This document shows positions 38,624 to 49,595 of a stretch of 64,000 bases of DNA, one piece after another. The notes beneath the pieces are model-generated. The model did not search any database and was not told where the DNA came from. It worked only from the letters and a program-made list of their open reading frames with translations. Made by a program: the position numbers and the translations under genes. Origin of the DNA: Pandoraea terrae. Its GTDB lineage: Bacteria > Pseudomonadota > Gammaproteobacteria > Burkholderiales > Burkholderiaceae. The stretch spans positions 62,001-126,000 of the forward strand of contig NZ_CABPRZ010000017.1 in NCBI RefSeq assembly GCF_902459695.1. Reading direction: 5' to 3'. Position 1 is the stretch's first letter. Each line of letters begins with the position of its first letter.

Positions 38624-39421
38624 CTAACGGGTGACCGTGCGCGGTCTGGCGCGCCGGCCGGTCATCTGCATGACGACCAGCAACGGCACGATCAGCACGA
38701 AAAATACCGCCGTGTAGGCGCTGCCGATCTCGAGGCGCAGCGACGCGTAAGCGTCGGCCAGGCCCACCGGCAGCGTCTTGGTGTCGGGGGTGTGCAGCAT
38801 CCAGGTGAGATTGAATTCGCCGAGCGAAAGCGTCACGACGATCAGCGCCGCCGCCATGATCTCGCTGCCGATGTTGGGCAGCACTACCGTCATGAAGCGC
38901 CGCATGAAATGGGCGCCGAGGCTCGCGGCGCCCTCTTCCAGCGTCTTGATACGGCCGTTCGCGCAAGCAGCGCACACGGCGCGCACCATGAACGGCAGCG
39001 TGAACACCACGTGGCCGACGACAATGAACGCAAGACTCTCGCGAAACGCGCGCACGCCGCCGTAGACGCTGATCAGGGCCAACGCGCTCGCGAGTCCCGG
39101 CAGCGCGATGGGCAGCGTCAGCAGTTCTTCGATGAAGCGCGCGGCACGGCTTTGCCAGCGCGCAAGCACGTAACCGGCAGGCACGCCGATGATCGTGACG
39201 ATAACGAGTGTCGCGAAGCCGACGTAAAGTGAATTGAGGATCGCGTCCTGGTAGTCCTGCCAGACCTGGATCACCCAACGCAATGTCAGGCCGGCGCTTG
39301 GGCCGCGAAAATAATTCTGCGACAAGCCCGCGATGATCGACATGCCGACCGGCAACAGCAGGAACGCGCACAGCGCAAGCGTTAGCGAGAGTTGCAGCGT
39401 AAACAGGATTTTCTTGAGCAT
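38624..39421 (-). CDS. ABC transporter permease, second subunit
   Basis: 265 residues, six predicted membrane helices, with the cytoplasmic EAA loop (LEEGAASLGAHFMRRFMTVV). It begins LKKILFTLQLSLTLALCAF from ATG 39421, supported by GGAAG. It pairs with the permease gene 16 bases upstream. The family includes phosphonate (2-aminoethylphosphonate) and iron permeases. Confidence 0.88.
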   Translation of the reverse strand: MLKKILFTLQLSLTLALCAFLLLPVGMSIIAGLSQNYFRGPSAGLTLRWVIQVWQDYQDAILNSLYVGFATLVIVTIIGVPAGYVLARWQSRAARFIEELLTLPIALPGLASALALISVYGGVRAFRESLAFIVVGHVVFTLPFMVRAVCAACANGRIKTLEEGAASLGAHFMRRFMTVVLPNIGSEIMAAALIVVTLSLGEFNLTWMLHTPDTKTLPVGLADAYASLRLEIGSAYTAVFFVLIVPLLVVMQMTGRRARPRTVTR

Positions 39422-39437
39422 GATGACTTCCGCCGCG

Positions 39438-40262
39438 TCAACCGCCGGCCGCGACCGCCGCACCAGTGAAATTGCGTGCGAGCATCAGCACGCCCCACGT
39501 TACGATCCCGAGCACGACAGACAGCGCGGCGGCCGTCGCCACATTCGCATTGAGCGTGAACTCGGTGTAGATCGTCATGGGCAGGACGTCGATGTCGGTG
39601 GCAAGTGTAAAGGCCGTACCGAACGCGCCAACCGATGTGGCGAAGCACATCGCGCCGGACGCGATCAGCGCAGGCGCGAGCGCGGGCAGTGTGACGTCGC
39701 GCAGAATCGCAAACGGCCCGGCCCCGAGCGAGGCGGCTGCCTCCGTGAGTGAACCGTCGAGCGACTCCGCCGCCGCCATCACCGCCAGAATGACGCGCGG
39801 GATGGAGAAATACAGGTAGCCGAGAAACAGGCCGGCGAGCGAGTACGCGAACACGGCCTTGTGACCGGTCAGCTTGAGCGTCAGGTCGCCGATCAGCCCC
39901 TGGCGACCCGCGAGCATGATGACCATGAAGCCAACCACAACGCCCGGGAACGCCAGCGGCAGTGTCAGCATCGACACCAGCACCGGCTTGCCCGGAAACG
40001 CGTGATGCGTCAGGAACAGACCCGATGCCAGCGACAACGCCAGCGTGGCGGCCGTCACGAGGGCGGACAGGACGACGGTCTGCCACAGGCTGTCGAGATA
40101 GCGCGGGTTCGTCAGGATCGCGCGGTACGTGTCGAACACGTGGCCGTCGCCGCTGATCTGCACCAGGGCACCGATCGGCAACAGCCAGAACGCGAAGAAC
40201 ACCGCCAGCGCAGGCAGCAACAGGGCCACGCGCCAAGCACGCGGCAAGGTCAGGTCACGCAT
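39438..40262 (-). CDS. ABC transporter permease, first subunit
   Basis: 274 residues, six to seven predicted helices, EAA loop LTEAAASLGAGPFAILRDVT. Starts RDLTLPRAWRVALLLPALAV. Lies between the binding protein and the second permease in one operon. Confidence 0.88.
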   Translation of the reverse strand: MRDLTLPRAWRVALLLPALAVFFAFWLLPIGALVQISGDGHVFDTYRAILTNPRYLDSLWQTVVLSALVTAATLALSLASGLFLTHHAFPGKPVLVSMLTLPLAFPGVVVGFMVIMLAGRQGLIGDLTLKLTGHKAVFAYSLAGLFLGYLYFSIPRVILAVMAAAESLDGSLTEAAASLGAGPFAILRDVTLPALAPALIASGAMCFATSVGAFGTAFTLATDIDVLPMTIYTEFTLNANVATAAALSVVLGIVTWGVLMLARNFTGAAVAAGG

Positions 40263-40297
40263 CGCTCATCTCTCGTCTCGTCTTTCGTCGCTCAGGC

Positions 40298-41311
40298 TTA
40301 GCGCACGCGCTTCAGGTACAGCTGGCTGAAGGCTTCCTGCTGAGCGGCGAGCTTCGCCAGGTCCACCGGCTTGACCCGTGCATAGTCGGCGGCAGGCAGG
40401 AACTTGCCGGCCACCGACGCGGGCATCGTGCTTGCACGCACCGGACGCAGGAACGCTTCTGCCCAATGCGCCTGGCCCTTGTCGCCCAGCACGTAGTCGA
40501 GCACCTTCTTGCCGTTGTCGGCGTGCGGCGCGCCCTTCACCAGCGCCACCACATACGGCAGCGAGACCGAACCTTCCTTCGGGATAACGAACTGGACGTT
40601 CGCATGATCCTTGTAGATCGCGCGGTAGGCGTTGAAATCGAAGTCGATCAGGATCGGAATCTCACCGGACAGCACGCGCGCGTAGGCCGTCTGTTTCGGC
40701 ACGATCGGCGCGTTCGCCTTGAGCTTCTGGAAATAGTCGATGGACGGCTGGAAGTTGTCCATCGTGCCGCCAAGCGCCTGATTGGCCGCGACCGCCGCCG
40801 CGTACCCGGCGAATGCGCTGCTCGGATCGAGGTAGCCGACCATGCCGCGGTATTCCGGTTTCAGCAGGTCCGCCCATGAGCTCGGCACCGGCTTGCCTTC
40901 GAGGGCATCGCGGTTGACGAAGAAGCCGACCGTGCCCGAATGGATCGTGAACCAGAGGCCGTTCGGGTCCTTCAGTTCCGCAGGAATCTGCTCCCAATGC
41001 GCCGGCTTGAACGGAGCGAGCAGCCCCTTCTTCGCGGCGTCGATGGCAGCCGTGATGCCGAGGTAGACGACGTCCGCGACCGGGCTCTTCTGCTCGGCGA
41101 TCAACTGCGCGACGGCCTGCCCCGAATTCTTGTTGTCAAGCGGCACGCGCACGCCGGTGTCTTGGGCGATGGCCTTGACCTGCCCCGCCCAGTCAGCCCA
41201 TTCGGGCGGGCAGTTGTAGCAGATGGCCGTTTGTTGGGCCTGCGCGGCGCCGGCGCCGAGCAGGGAGCAAAGCGCCAGGGTTCGGACGGCGCGGGAAATC
41301 CATGGGGTCAT
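40298..41311 (-). CDS. extracellular solute-binding protein of the ABC importer
   Basis: 337 residues with a signal peptide (cleavage about AQA-QQTAI at residue 25). The mature protein begins AICYNCPPEWADWAG and has the type 2 periplasmic-binding fold (SGQAVAQLIAEQKSPVADVV). Such proteins bind phosphonates, spermidine, Fe3+ or phosphodiesters. AGGAG precedes the ATG at 41311. The substrate is unknown; the adjacent phosphodiesterase and LacI regulator argue for an organic, possibly phosphodiester, compound. Confidence 0.88.
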   Translation of the reverse strand: MTPWISRAVRTLALCSLLGAGAAQAQQTAICYNCPPEWADWAGQVKAIAQDTGVRVPLDNKNSGQAVAQLIAEQKSPVADVVYLGITAAIDAAKKGLLAPFKPAHWEQIPAELKDPNGLWFTIHSGTVGFFVNRDALEGKPVPSSWADLLKPEYRGMVGYLDPSSAFAGYAAAVAANQALGGTMDNFQPSIDYFQKLKANAPIVPKQTAYARVLSGEIPILIDFDFNAYRAIYKDHANVQFVIPKEGSVSLPYVVALVKGAPHADNGKKVLDYVLGDKGQAHWAEAFLRPVRASTMPASVAGKFLPAADYARVKPVDLAKLAAQQEAFSQLYLKRVR

Positions 41312-41346
41312 ATCGGGCTCCTGTGAATCATGTGAATCCTGTGAAA

Positions 41347-42390
41347 CTACGCTACGTAATCGGGGGTGACGCCTGCGCCCGCCCGGGCGCGGCACTTCAC
41401 GGTGCCGCCCATGCGAACGGCATGCGGCAGGATGAGCGCACGGCCGCCGTCAGTCCGGCCCGCAATCTGGTCGAGTAATCGAAGCGCCGCATGCCGGCCG
41501 ATATCGACACTCGGCTGGGAGACGGTCGCAAGCGTCGGCGACAGCAATTCGCCGAAGGCCAGTCCGTCGAACCCGAGAATGGACATGTCGTCCGGAATGC
41601 GCAGGCCCGACTCACGCAATGCGCGCATAACACCGAGCGCAAGCAGATCGTTGCTGCAGAACAGGGCCGTCGGACACCAGGCCGCGTCCGTGCGCTGCGC
41701 GAGCGCTTCGCGCACATGCGCTGCGCGCGCGCCCGCGTTGAAGTCGATTTCAAGTGCAGGCCTCGGGCTGAGACCGGCCATCGTCATCGCATCGCAGTAA
41801 CCGAGATAGCGGCGCTTCGCACGATCCGAGGCATGCAGCGCCCCCGAGATCATGGCGATGTCCCGGTGCCCGGCGTCGATCAGCATCTTTACGCCATCAG
41901 CGGCCGCGAGACGGTTGTCAACCGACACCGCGGGGCGTATCTGCGCATCGTTGTAGAGCAACTGGAATGGAACACGCTCAGCAGCGAGATCGTCGAGCAG
42001 CGGGTTCGATTCGGCGTCGGCCAGCGTCAGCAGGAGGCCATCGACACGTTGCTGCAGCAGCGTCTCGATGGCATTGCGCTCCCGCTCCGGGTCGTATCGG
42101 GTGGTCACCAGCACCAGCCGCTGGCCGGTGCCGCCGAGCGCGGCTTCGATGCCCTCGATGCAATCAGCGAATACCGGATTGCCGAGCGTGGGCAGCATCA
42201 CGCCGATCAGGCCCGTGCGCTCACCGCGCAACTGGCGCCCAATCGCGTTCGGGCGAAACTTGAGTTCCGCGACGGCGGCCTGCACCCGTGCCAGCGTCTG
42301 GGGCCGCACCTGCCGCGGCGAATTGAGCGCCCGGGACACGGTGGCGATCGAACACCCCGCCCGCTGCGCAACGTCGCGAATGTCCGGCAC
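41347..42390 (-). CDS. LacI-family transcriptional regulator
   Basis: 347 residues. N-terminal HTH and hinge helix DIRDVAQRAGCSIATVSRAL then a sugar-binding-protein-like effector domain (LIGVMLPTLGNPVFADCIEG). GTG at 42390 is chosen because GGGAG lies 8 bases before it and it gives the standard LacI N-terminus; an ATG at 42537 would add an unsupported 49 residues. It heads the ABC importer operon and probably represses it. Confidence 0.9.
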   Translation of the reverse strand: MPDIRDVAQRAGCSIATVSRALNSPRQVRPQTLARVQAAVAELKFRPNAIGRQLRGERTGLIGVMLPTLGNPVFADCIEGIEAALGGTGQRLVLVTTRYDPERERNAIETLLQQRVDGLLLTLADAESNPLLDDLAAERVPFQLLYNDAQIRPAVSVDNRLAAADGVKMLIDAGHRDIAMISGALHASDRAKRRYLGYCDAMTMAGLSPRPALEIDFNAGARAAHVREALAQRTDAAWCPTALFCSNDLLALGVMRALRESGLRIPDDMSILGFDGLAFGELLSPTLATVSQPSVDIGRHAALRLLDQIAGRTDGGRALILPHAVRMGGTVKCRARAGAGVTPDYVA

Positions 42391-42418
42391 GCTGATATCT
42401 CCCTTGATTTCCAGCAAA

Positions 42419-42432
42419 TGAAAACGTTTACA
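42419..42432. promoter_or_regulatory. LacI/GalR-type operator upstream of the LacI gene
   Basis: TGAAAACGTTTACA, an almost perfect dyad centred on CG, matching the usual operator of LacI/PurR family repressors. It lies 29 bases before the LacI gene start, fitting autoregulation. Confidence 0.65.
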
Positions 42433-42650
42433 AACCGGAATTCTAGGCAGGGGGTATGATGTTTTCATGACAGCGTCAGCGTGACGCAGCGTTGCGTAGA
42501 CCACGCGTGTTTTGCGTGCTGCGAGGCAACATTTCATGGACGTTACACGCGTGCCTCGGGAAAGGCCGAAGGCAGCGTTTGCGGATCGCTCCTATACTGA
42601 TCTGATCTGATTGCTTCGTTGTCCAACGGCGCCTTCGCCGGCGTACCGTC

Positions 42651-43340
42651 ATGCTGACATTCGCGCTTGCCGCTTATGCGGCTGTCGCCCTATCCACTGC
42701 AGGCACGCACGCCGATCCGCTTGCGGCGGCGCTCGCCCGCTTCGATGCGTTGACCGCCTACCGTGTCACGCTTCGTTCAACCGACGGGCATGCCCGTCAG
42801 GAACTCCGCTATGTCTACAAGAAGCCCGGCTGGGTCAGGATGGAGTTCGTAACCCCGCATCCGGGCGCCGCGCTCGTCTATAACCCCCAAACCAGGGAAG
42901 TCACTCTGTGGCCGCGTGGTCCGGACCGCTTTCCCACACTCCTGCTGAGCCCGGACAACCCGCTGTTGCGGGGACCGCACGGGCATCGGGTCAATCACGC
43001 CGATGTCGGCGAAATGCTGACGCAGGCGCGCATGCTCGCGACGCGCGGCACGCTGATCGAATTCGGCACGGAAATCGTCGGCGGCCGGCCAGCGCGGCAT
43101 GTTGCGGCCATCGACGCAGACACCTCCGGCGTCACCGGCGCCCCCCATCGATTCGACATCTGGCTATCACTCGACGCCCAGTTTCCGATGAAGGTTGAAA
43201 CCACCGATGCACATGGCAAACGGATCGAAACCGTGTTGATGGACGACGCGGAAATCGACCCTGTCCTGCCCGCCGCGCTGTTCGAAACCAGGACGGCCGG
43301 TAGTAAAGCGACGACGGTACCCACGGAGCGCGCACCATGA
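42651..43340 (+). CDS. exported LolA-like/DUF1571-like protein
   Basis: 229 residues with a short signal peptide (cleavage near residue 21, THA-DPLAAA). The mature protein (FDALTAYRVTLRS, KPGWVRMEFVTPHPGAALVY, DIWLSLDAQFPMKVET) has the LolA/LppX-type beta-sheet pattern that cups lipids in the periplasm. No lipobox. Its stop overlaps the next gene start (ATGA). Function is inferred from fold resemblance only. Confidence 0.7.
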   Translation: MLTFALAAYAAVALSTAGTHADPLAAALARFDALTAYRVTLRSTDGHARQELRYVYKKPGWVRMEFVTPHPGAALVYNPQTREVTLWPRGPDRFPTLLLSPDNPLLRGPHGHRVNHADVGEMLTQARMLATRGTLIEFGTEIVGGRPARHVAAIDADTSGVTGAPHRFDIWLSLDAQFPMKVETTDAHGKRIETVLMDDAEIDPVLPAALFETRTAGSKATTVPTERAP

Positions 43341-43903
43341 ACAAATACCGCTTTCTCACCCTGTGGCGGCTTACGGCGCCGCTGCCCGAAGTCTGGGAGG
43401 CCATTCGCGATGCCGAGCACTGGCCCGGCTGGTGGCCTTGTGTACGCAGCGTGCGTGAAATGCGTCACGGGGACGAATCAGGCGTTGGCACGGTGCGGCA
43501 ATTCAAATGGCGCGGCGCGTTGCCGTACTCGCTGACATTCGACATGCGTGTGACACGCGTGGAGCCGATGCGGCTGATTGAAGGCGCGGCATCCGGCGAA
43601 CTCGAAGGCGTGGGCCGCTGGCGCTTCGACACCGAGGGCGCCGTGACGGTCGTGCGCTACGATTGGCATGTGCATACGAGACGCGCATGGATGAACCGTC
43701 TCGCACCGATTGCACGCCCGCTGTTCAAATGGAACCACGACTTTGTGATGCGGCGGGGTGCGCAAGGTCTGGCCGATTTCCTCAATGCGCATGTGGTCGA
43801 AGTCCTCGACACCGACGCGCCACCGGCAGCCATCGGCGAAATGCGCACAGCGCGTACGCTGCGGGCGTTACGTGCACGAAACGAACCCAAACGCGACACC
43901 TGA
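43337..43903 (+). CDS. SRPBCC (START-like) family protein
   Basis: 188 residues, cytoplasmic. Pattern of a polyketide-cyclase/START-like cavity protein: RLTAPLPEVWEAIRDAEHWP, WWPCVRSVREM, ASGELEGVGRWRFDTEG. Such proteins bind hydrophobic ligands. Its 4-base overlap with the LolA-like gene suggests a shared task, perhaps lipid handling. Confidence 0.8.
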   Translation: MNKYRFLTLWRLTAPLPEVWEAIRDAEHWPGWWPCVRSVREMRHGDESGVGTVRQFKWRGALPYSLTFDMRVTRVEPMRLIEGAASGELEGVGRWRFDTEGAVTVVRYDWHVHTRRAWMNRLAPIARPLFKWNHDFVMRRGAQGLADFLNAHVVEVLDTDAPPAAIGEMRTARTLRALRARNEPKRDT

Positions 43904-44002
43904 GCCGCGCAACGCGGCATGCGGCGGCGTGGCAGTGCTCGCCCATTTCGGCTTCGGCCGGCCGGGCGCGGCCGCAACGCCGAGATTTCAGCCCGGGCTT
44001 CC

Positions 44003-44027
44003 CTGATATTCCAGTAGGAAATATCAG
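44003..44027. promoter_or_regulatory. operator-like dyad of the 3-hydroxyanthranilate operon
   Basis: CTGATATTCC (44003-44012), 4 bases, GGAAATATCAG (44017-44027): a near-perfect inverted repeat. A -10-like TATACT follows at 44051-44056, so the dyad would overlap the -35 region. It is the best candidate regulator-binding site for the catabolic operon. Confidence 0.55.
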
Positions 44028-44138
44028 AAACCACATTTTTCATTATTTTTTATACTGGTCGACGCTTAGACTACGGCTATCCCATGACACGTGGACCGTC
44101 CGCTCTTTCCGGGCGCGCGGACCGAAGCCGGAGACACC

Positions 44139-45620
44139 GTGAGTTCAGTCCAGTCCGTTTCATCCGCCAAGCTGCTGCGGCACTATGTCGACGGCGCCTT
44201 CGTCGAGACTCCCACGCATTTCGACAACACCAGTCCGGTCGACGGGCATCTCGTCGCCCGGGTCTGCGAAGCCGACGCCGCCACCGTCGATCGCGCAGTC
44301 ACCGCCGCGCGCGCCGCGCTGTCGGGGCCGTGGGGCGCAACCAGCCCTGCCGAGCGCGCCGCCGTGCTGCATCGCATCGCCGACGGCATTCAGGCGCGCT
44401 TCGACGAGTTCGTCGCCGCGGAAGTTGCCGACACGGGCCGGCCGGTCGAACAAGCCCGCACGCTCGATATCGCGCGCGGCATCGCGAACTTCCGCACCTT
44501 CGCCGATCTGATCAAGACCGCCGGCAGCGATCTCTATGAAATGCGCACGGCCGACGGCGCCGACGTGATCAACTATGTCACGCGCAAGCCGCTCGGCGTA
44601 ATCGGTATCATCTCGCCGTGGAACCTGCCCTTGCTGCTGTTCTCGTGGAAAGTCGCACCGGCGCTGGCGATGGGCAACTGCGTCGTGGCCAAGCCATCGG
44701 AAGAAACGCCGTCGTCCGCCACCCTGCTGGCCGAAGTGATCGACGCAGCGGGCGTGCCGCCCGGCGTATTCAACCTCGTGCACGGTTTCGGACCGAACTC
44801 GGCCGGCGAATGCCTCACGCGCCATCCGGGCGTGAGCGCCGTCACCTTCACTGGTGAATCGAAGACCGGCAGCACAATCATGAAGGCGGTTGCCGACGGC
44901 GTGAAGGAAATCTCGTTCGAGCTGGGCGGCAAGAACGCTGCGGTGGTATTCGCCGACGCCGAATTCGACGCGGCGGTCGACGGGGTCATGCGCTCGTCGT
45001 TCACCAATGCCGGGCAGGTATGCCTGTGCTCCGAGCGTGTGTATGTCGAACGTCCGATCTTCGAGCGATTCGTCGCCGCGCTGAAGGCGAAGGCGGAAGC
45101 CTTGCGCATCGATGCACCCGATGCTGCCGGCGTGCAGATGGGTCCGCTGGTCTCGCGCGCCCACCGCGAGAAGGTGCTGTCTTACTTCAAGCTCGCGGAA
45201 CAGGAAGGCGCCACGATCGTGACAGGCGGCGGCGTGCCGCATTTTGGCGACAGCCGTGACGATGGGGCGTTCGTGCAGCCGACGATCTGGACCGGACTGC
45301 CCGATACCGCCCGCTGTGTCACCGAGGAAATCTTCGGCCCGGTGTGTCATGTCGCGCCGTTCGACAGCGAGGACGAAGTGGTGCGCCGCGTGAACGACAG
45401 CGCCTACGGTCTGGCCGGATGCGTCTGGACGACCAACCTGTCGCGCGCGCATCGCGTCGCGCGTCGCTTCCAGACGGGACTCGTCTGGGTCAATACCTGG
45501 TTCCTGCGTGACCTGCGCACGCCGTTCGGCGGCGTGAAGCTGTCGGGACTTGGCCGCGAAGGCGGACGCCACTCGTTGGACTTCTATTCCGAAATCACCA
45601 ATATCTGCATCAAACTCTGA
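44139..45620 (+). CDS. nbaE: 2-aminomuconate 6-semialdehyde dehydrogenase (NAD+)
   Basis: 493 residues, aldehyde dehydrogenase superfamily. Catalytic Glu in FELGGKNAAVVF and nucleophile Cys in NAGQVCLCSERVYV; SPWNLPLLLFSWK and FGGVKLSGLGREGG typify hydroxymuconic/aminomuconic semialdehyde dehydrogenases. In this pathway it oxidises 2-aminomuconate semialdehyde to 2-aminomuconate. GTG at 44139 is preferred to the ATG at 44091 because GGAGA precedes it. First gene of a six-gene run. Confidence 0.9.
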   Translation: MSSVQSVSSAKLLRHYVDGAFVETPTHFDNTSPVDGHLVARVCEADAATVDRAVTAARAALSGPWGATSPAERAAVLHRIADGIQARFDEFVAAEVADTGRPVEQARTLDIARGIANFRTFADLIKTAGSDLYEMRTADGADVINYVTRKPLGVIGIISPWNLPLLLFSWKVAPALAMGNCVVAKPSEETPSSATLLAEVIDAAGVPPGVFNLVHGFGPNSAGECLTRHPGVSAVTFTGESKTGSTIMKAVADGVKEISFELGGKNAAVVFADAEFDAAVDGVMRSSFTNAGQVCLCSERVYVERPIFERFVAALKAKAEALRIDAPDAAGVQMGPLVSRAHREKVLSYFKLAEQEGATIVTGGGVPHFGDSRDDGAFVQPTIWTGLPDTARCVTEEIFGPVCHVAPFDSEDEVVRRVNDSAYGLAGCVWTTNLSRAHRVARRFQTGLVWVNTWFLRDLRTPFGGVKLSGLGREGGRHSLDFYSEITNICIKL

Positions 45621-45693
45621 GCGAGCCGCGGCACCTTTCGCGTCGAACGAACGTGTCGGCGCACGCCGCGGCCCCCGGTAACCAGGAGACAAC

Positions 45694-46490
45694 ATGACCG
45701 ACAGATTGCTACAAGCTGCCGACGCACTGTGGGACGCCGAATGCACCCGCACACCGATCGCGCCGCTGCGTGACACGATCGCTGCATGGGGCGACGACCC
45801 TGTCGCCGCCGCGTATCGCATTCAATCCATCAACACGCAGCGCAAACTCGCGGCAGGCGCGCGCAGCGTCGGCCGCAAGATCGGCCTGACATCGCACGCG
45901 GTCCAGCGCCAACTCGGCGTCGATTCCCCCGATTTCGGCATGCTGTTCGTCGACATGGCATACGGCGACGGCGAGGAAATCCCGCTCGCGCGCACCCTGC
46001 AGCCAAAGGTCGAAGCGGAAATTGCGCTGGTGCTGGAACATCCGCTGGCGCACGCGCGCCACACGTACGCCGACATCCTGCGCGCGACGGCGTTCGCCCT
46101 GCCGGCGATCGAAATCGTCGGCAGCCGCATCGCGAACTGGGACATCCGCCTTTCGGACACGATCGCCGACAATGCGTCGTCGGGGCTGTTCGTGCTGGGC
46201 TCGCGGCCGGTCAAGCTCGATGCGTTCGACCTCGTCAATTGCGGCATGGTCATGGAGCGCCACGGTGAACAGGTGTCCGTCGGCGCCGGCGCGGCGTGTC
46301 TGGGCAATCCGCTGAACGCCGCGGTCTGGCTGGCCGACATGATGGTCCGCATGGGCGCGCCGCTGCAGGCGGGGGACGTGATACTGACCGGCGCGCTGGG
46401 GCCGATGGCGCCGGTGCGCGGCGGCGACGCCTTTGTCGCGCGCGTGGAAGGTCTCGGCGAAGTTCGCGCCGTATTCGGCAAGGAGACAGC

Positions 46491-46494
<4 letters not shown>
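45694..46494 (+). CDS. nbaH: 2-oxopent-4-enoate hydratase
   Basis: 266 residues, fumarylacetoacetate-hydrolase-like fold of the MhpD/XylJ family: [35 protein letters not shown], and [14 protein letters not shown] near the end. It adds water to 2-oxopent-4-enoate to give 4-hydroxy-2-oxovalerate. GGAGA precedes the ATG. The next gene overlaps by 4 bases. Confidence 0.88.
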
Positions 46495-48291
<1,797 letters not shown>

Positions 48292-48324
48292 GTCCGTCCG
48301 CTCCGCTCATATATCGTCATCCTC

Positions 48325-49365
48325 ATGAACAAGATCGACATGCACGCTCACCTCTTCCCGCCGATTTCGCGGGAAATGGCCGCCCGCTTCGACGCCGATC
48401 GGGCGCCGTGGCTCCGGCCCGGTGCCGATGGGCAAACCGGGCAGATCATGATCAGCGACAAACCGTTCCGCCCCGTCTACCGCGCCCTGTGGGACCCGGC
48501 GCTGCGCGTCGAGGAACTGGACCGTCACGGCGTCGATATGCAAATTGTCTGCGCCACGCCGGTGATGTTCGGCTATTCGGCCGCGCCGCGCGCTGCTGCG
48601 GACTGGGCCGCTCGCATGAACGATCTCGCGCTGGCCCACTGCGCCTACGCCCCCTCGCGCCTGAAGGCCATGGCACAGGTCCCGCTGCAGGATCTCGACC
48701 TTGCCTGCCGCGAAGCATCGCGCGCCAAGGCCGACGGTCATGTGGGCGTGCAGATCGGCAACCATGTGGGCCCGCGCGACCTCGACGACGAACATCTGAT
48801 CGCATTTCTGACGCACTGCGGCGAAAACGGCATCCCGGTGCTCGTGCACCCGTGGGACATGATGACGGACGGCCGCATGAAGCGCTGGATGCTGCCGTGG
48901 CTCGTGTCCATGCCGGCGGAGACGCAACTGTCGATCCTGTCGCTGATTCTGTCGGGCGCGTTCGAGCGACTGCCCGCCGGCCTCAAGCTCTGTTTCGCCC
49001 ACGGCGGCGGCAGCTTCCCCTACCTGCTCGGCCGCGCTGAAAACGCCTGGCACTGCCGCGACATCGTGCGCGAGGATTGTCCGGAGCCGCCGTCGCATTA
49101 CCTGCGCCGCTTCTACGTCGACAGCGCCGTGTTCGACCCGGGTGCGCTGCGTCTGCTCGTCGAGACGATGGGCGCGGACCGCGTCATGCTCGGCTCGGAC
49201 TATCCGTTCCCGCTCGGCGAACAGGATATCGGCGCACTTGTCGGCGGCAGCACCGATCTCGACGCGGTGTCGCGCGCGCGCATCCTGGCGGGCAACGCCG
49301 TCGAATTCTTCGGTTTGCCAACCGTCGCGCAAAAAACGACGGCCGCGGCTGGAAATCGGCCGTAG
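48325..49365 (+). CDS. nbaD: 2-amino-3-carboxymuconate-6-semialdehyde decarboxylase
   Basis: 346 residues, amidohydrolase-like. Metal ligands: HxH in DMHAHLFP at the N-terminus, His in LVHPWDMM, and the late Asp in [10 protein letters not shown]. It removes CO2 from the ring-fission product to yield 2-aminomuconate semialdehyde, the substrate of the dehydrogenase at 44139. Final catabolic enzyme of the run, 33 bases after the dioxygenase. Confidence 0.95.
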   Translation: MNKIDMHAHLFPPISREMAARFDADRAPWLRPGADGQTGQIMISDKPFRPVYRALWDPALRVEELDRHGVDMQIVCATPVMFGYSAAPRAAADWAARMNDLALAHCAYAPSRLKAMAQVPLQDLDLACREASRAKADGHVGVQIGNHVGPRDLDDEHLIAFLTHCGENGIPVLVHPWDMMTDGRMKRWMLPWLVSMPAETQLSILSLILSGAFERLPAGLKLCFAHGGGSFPYLLGRAENAWHCRDIVREDCPEPPSHYLRRFYVDSAVFDPGALRLLVETMGADRVMLGSDYPFPLGEQDIGALVGGSTDLDAVSRARILAGNAVEFFGLPTVAQKTTAAAGNRP

Positions 49366-49595
49366 TGACCACGGCAACAAGCCGAACGACGCCTGGCCCG
49401 CGCCGCCGGGACAACGCGCGGGTCTTGCCGCATCGGGAGAAACCCGAAGTGTTTTTGAAAGCGCTTGCCAACCCCGAAAGCGTCCATTAGGCTTGAAGCC
49501 GAAATATTTGATACTTAAACAATTTCATGCCCGGCCGGCTGCCCGATGCGATGACGCGGTCAAACGGCCCTGGCACCGACCAGCGACAGGAGACC

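Noticed and set aside
44160-45821. 553-codon open frame antisense to the semialdehyde dehydrogenase
   Set aside because: Shadow frame with His/Arg-rich composition and no recognisable fold.
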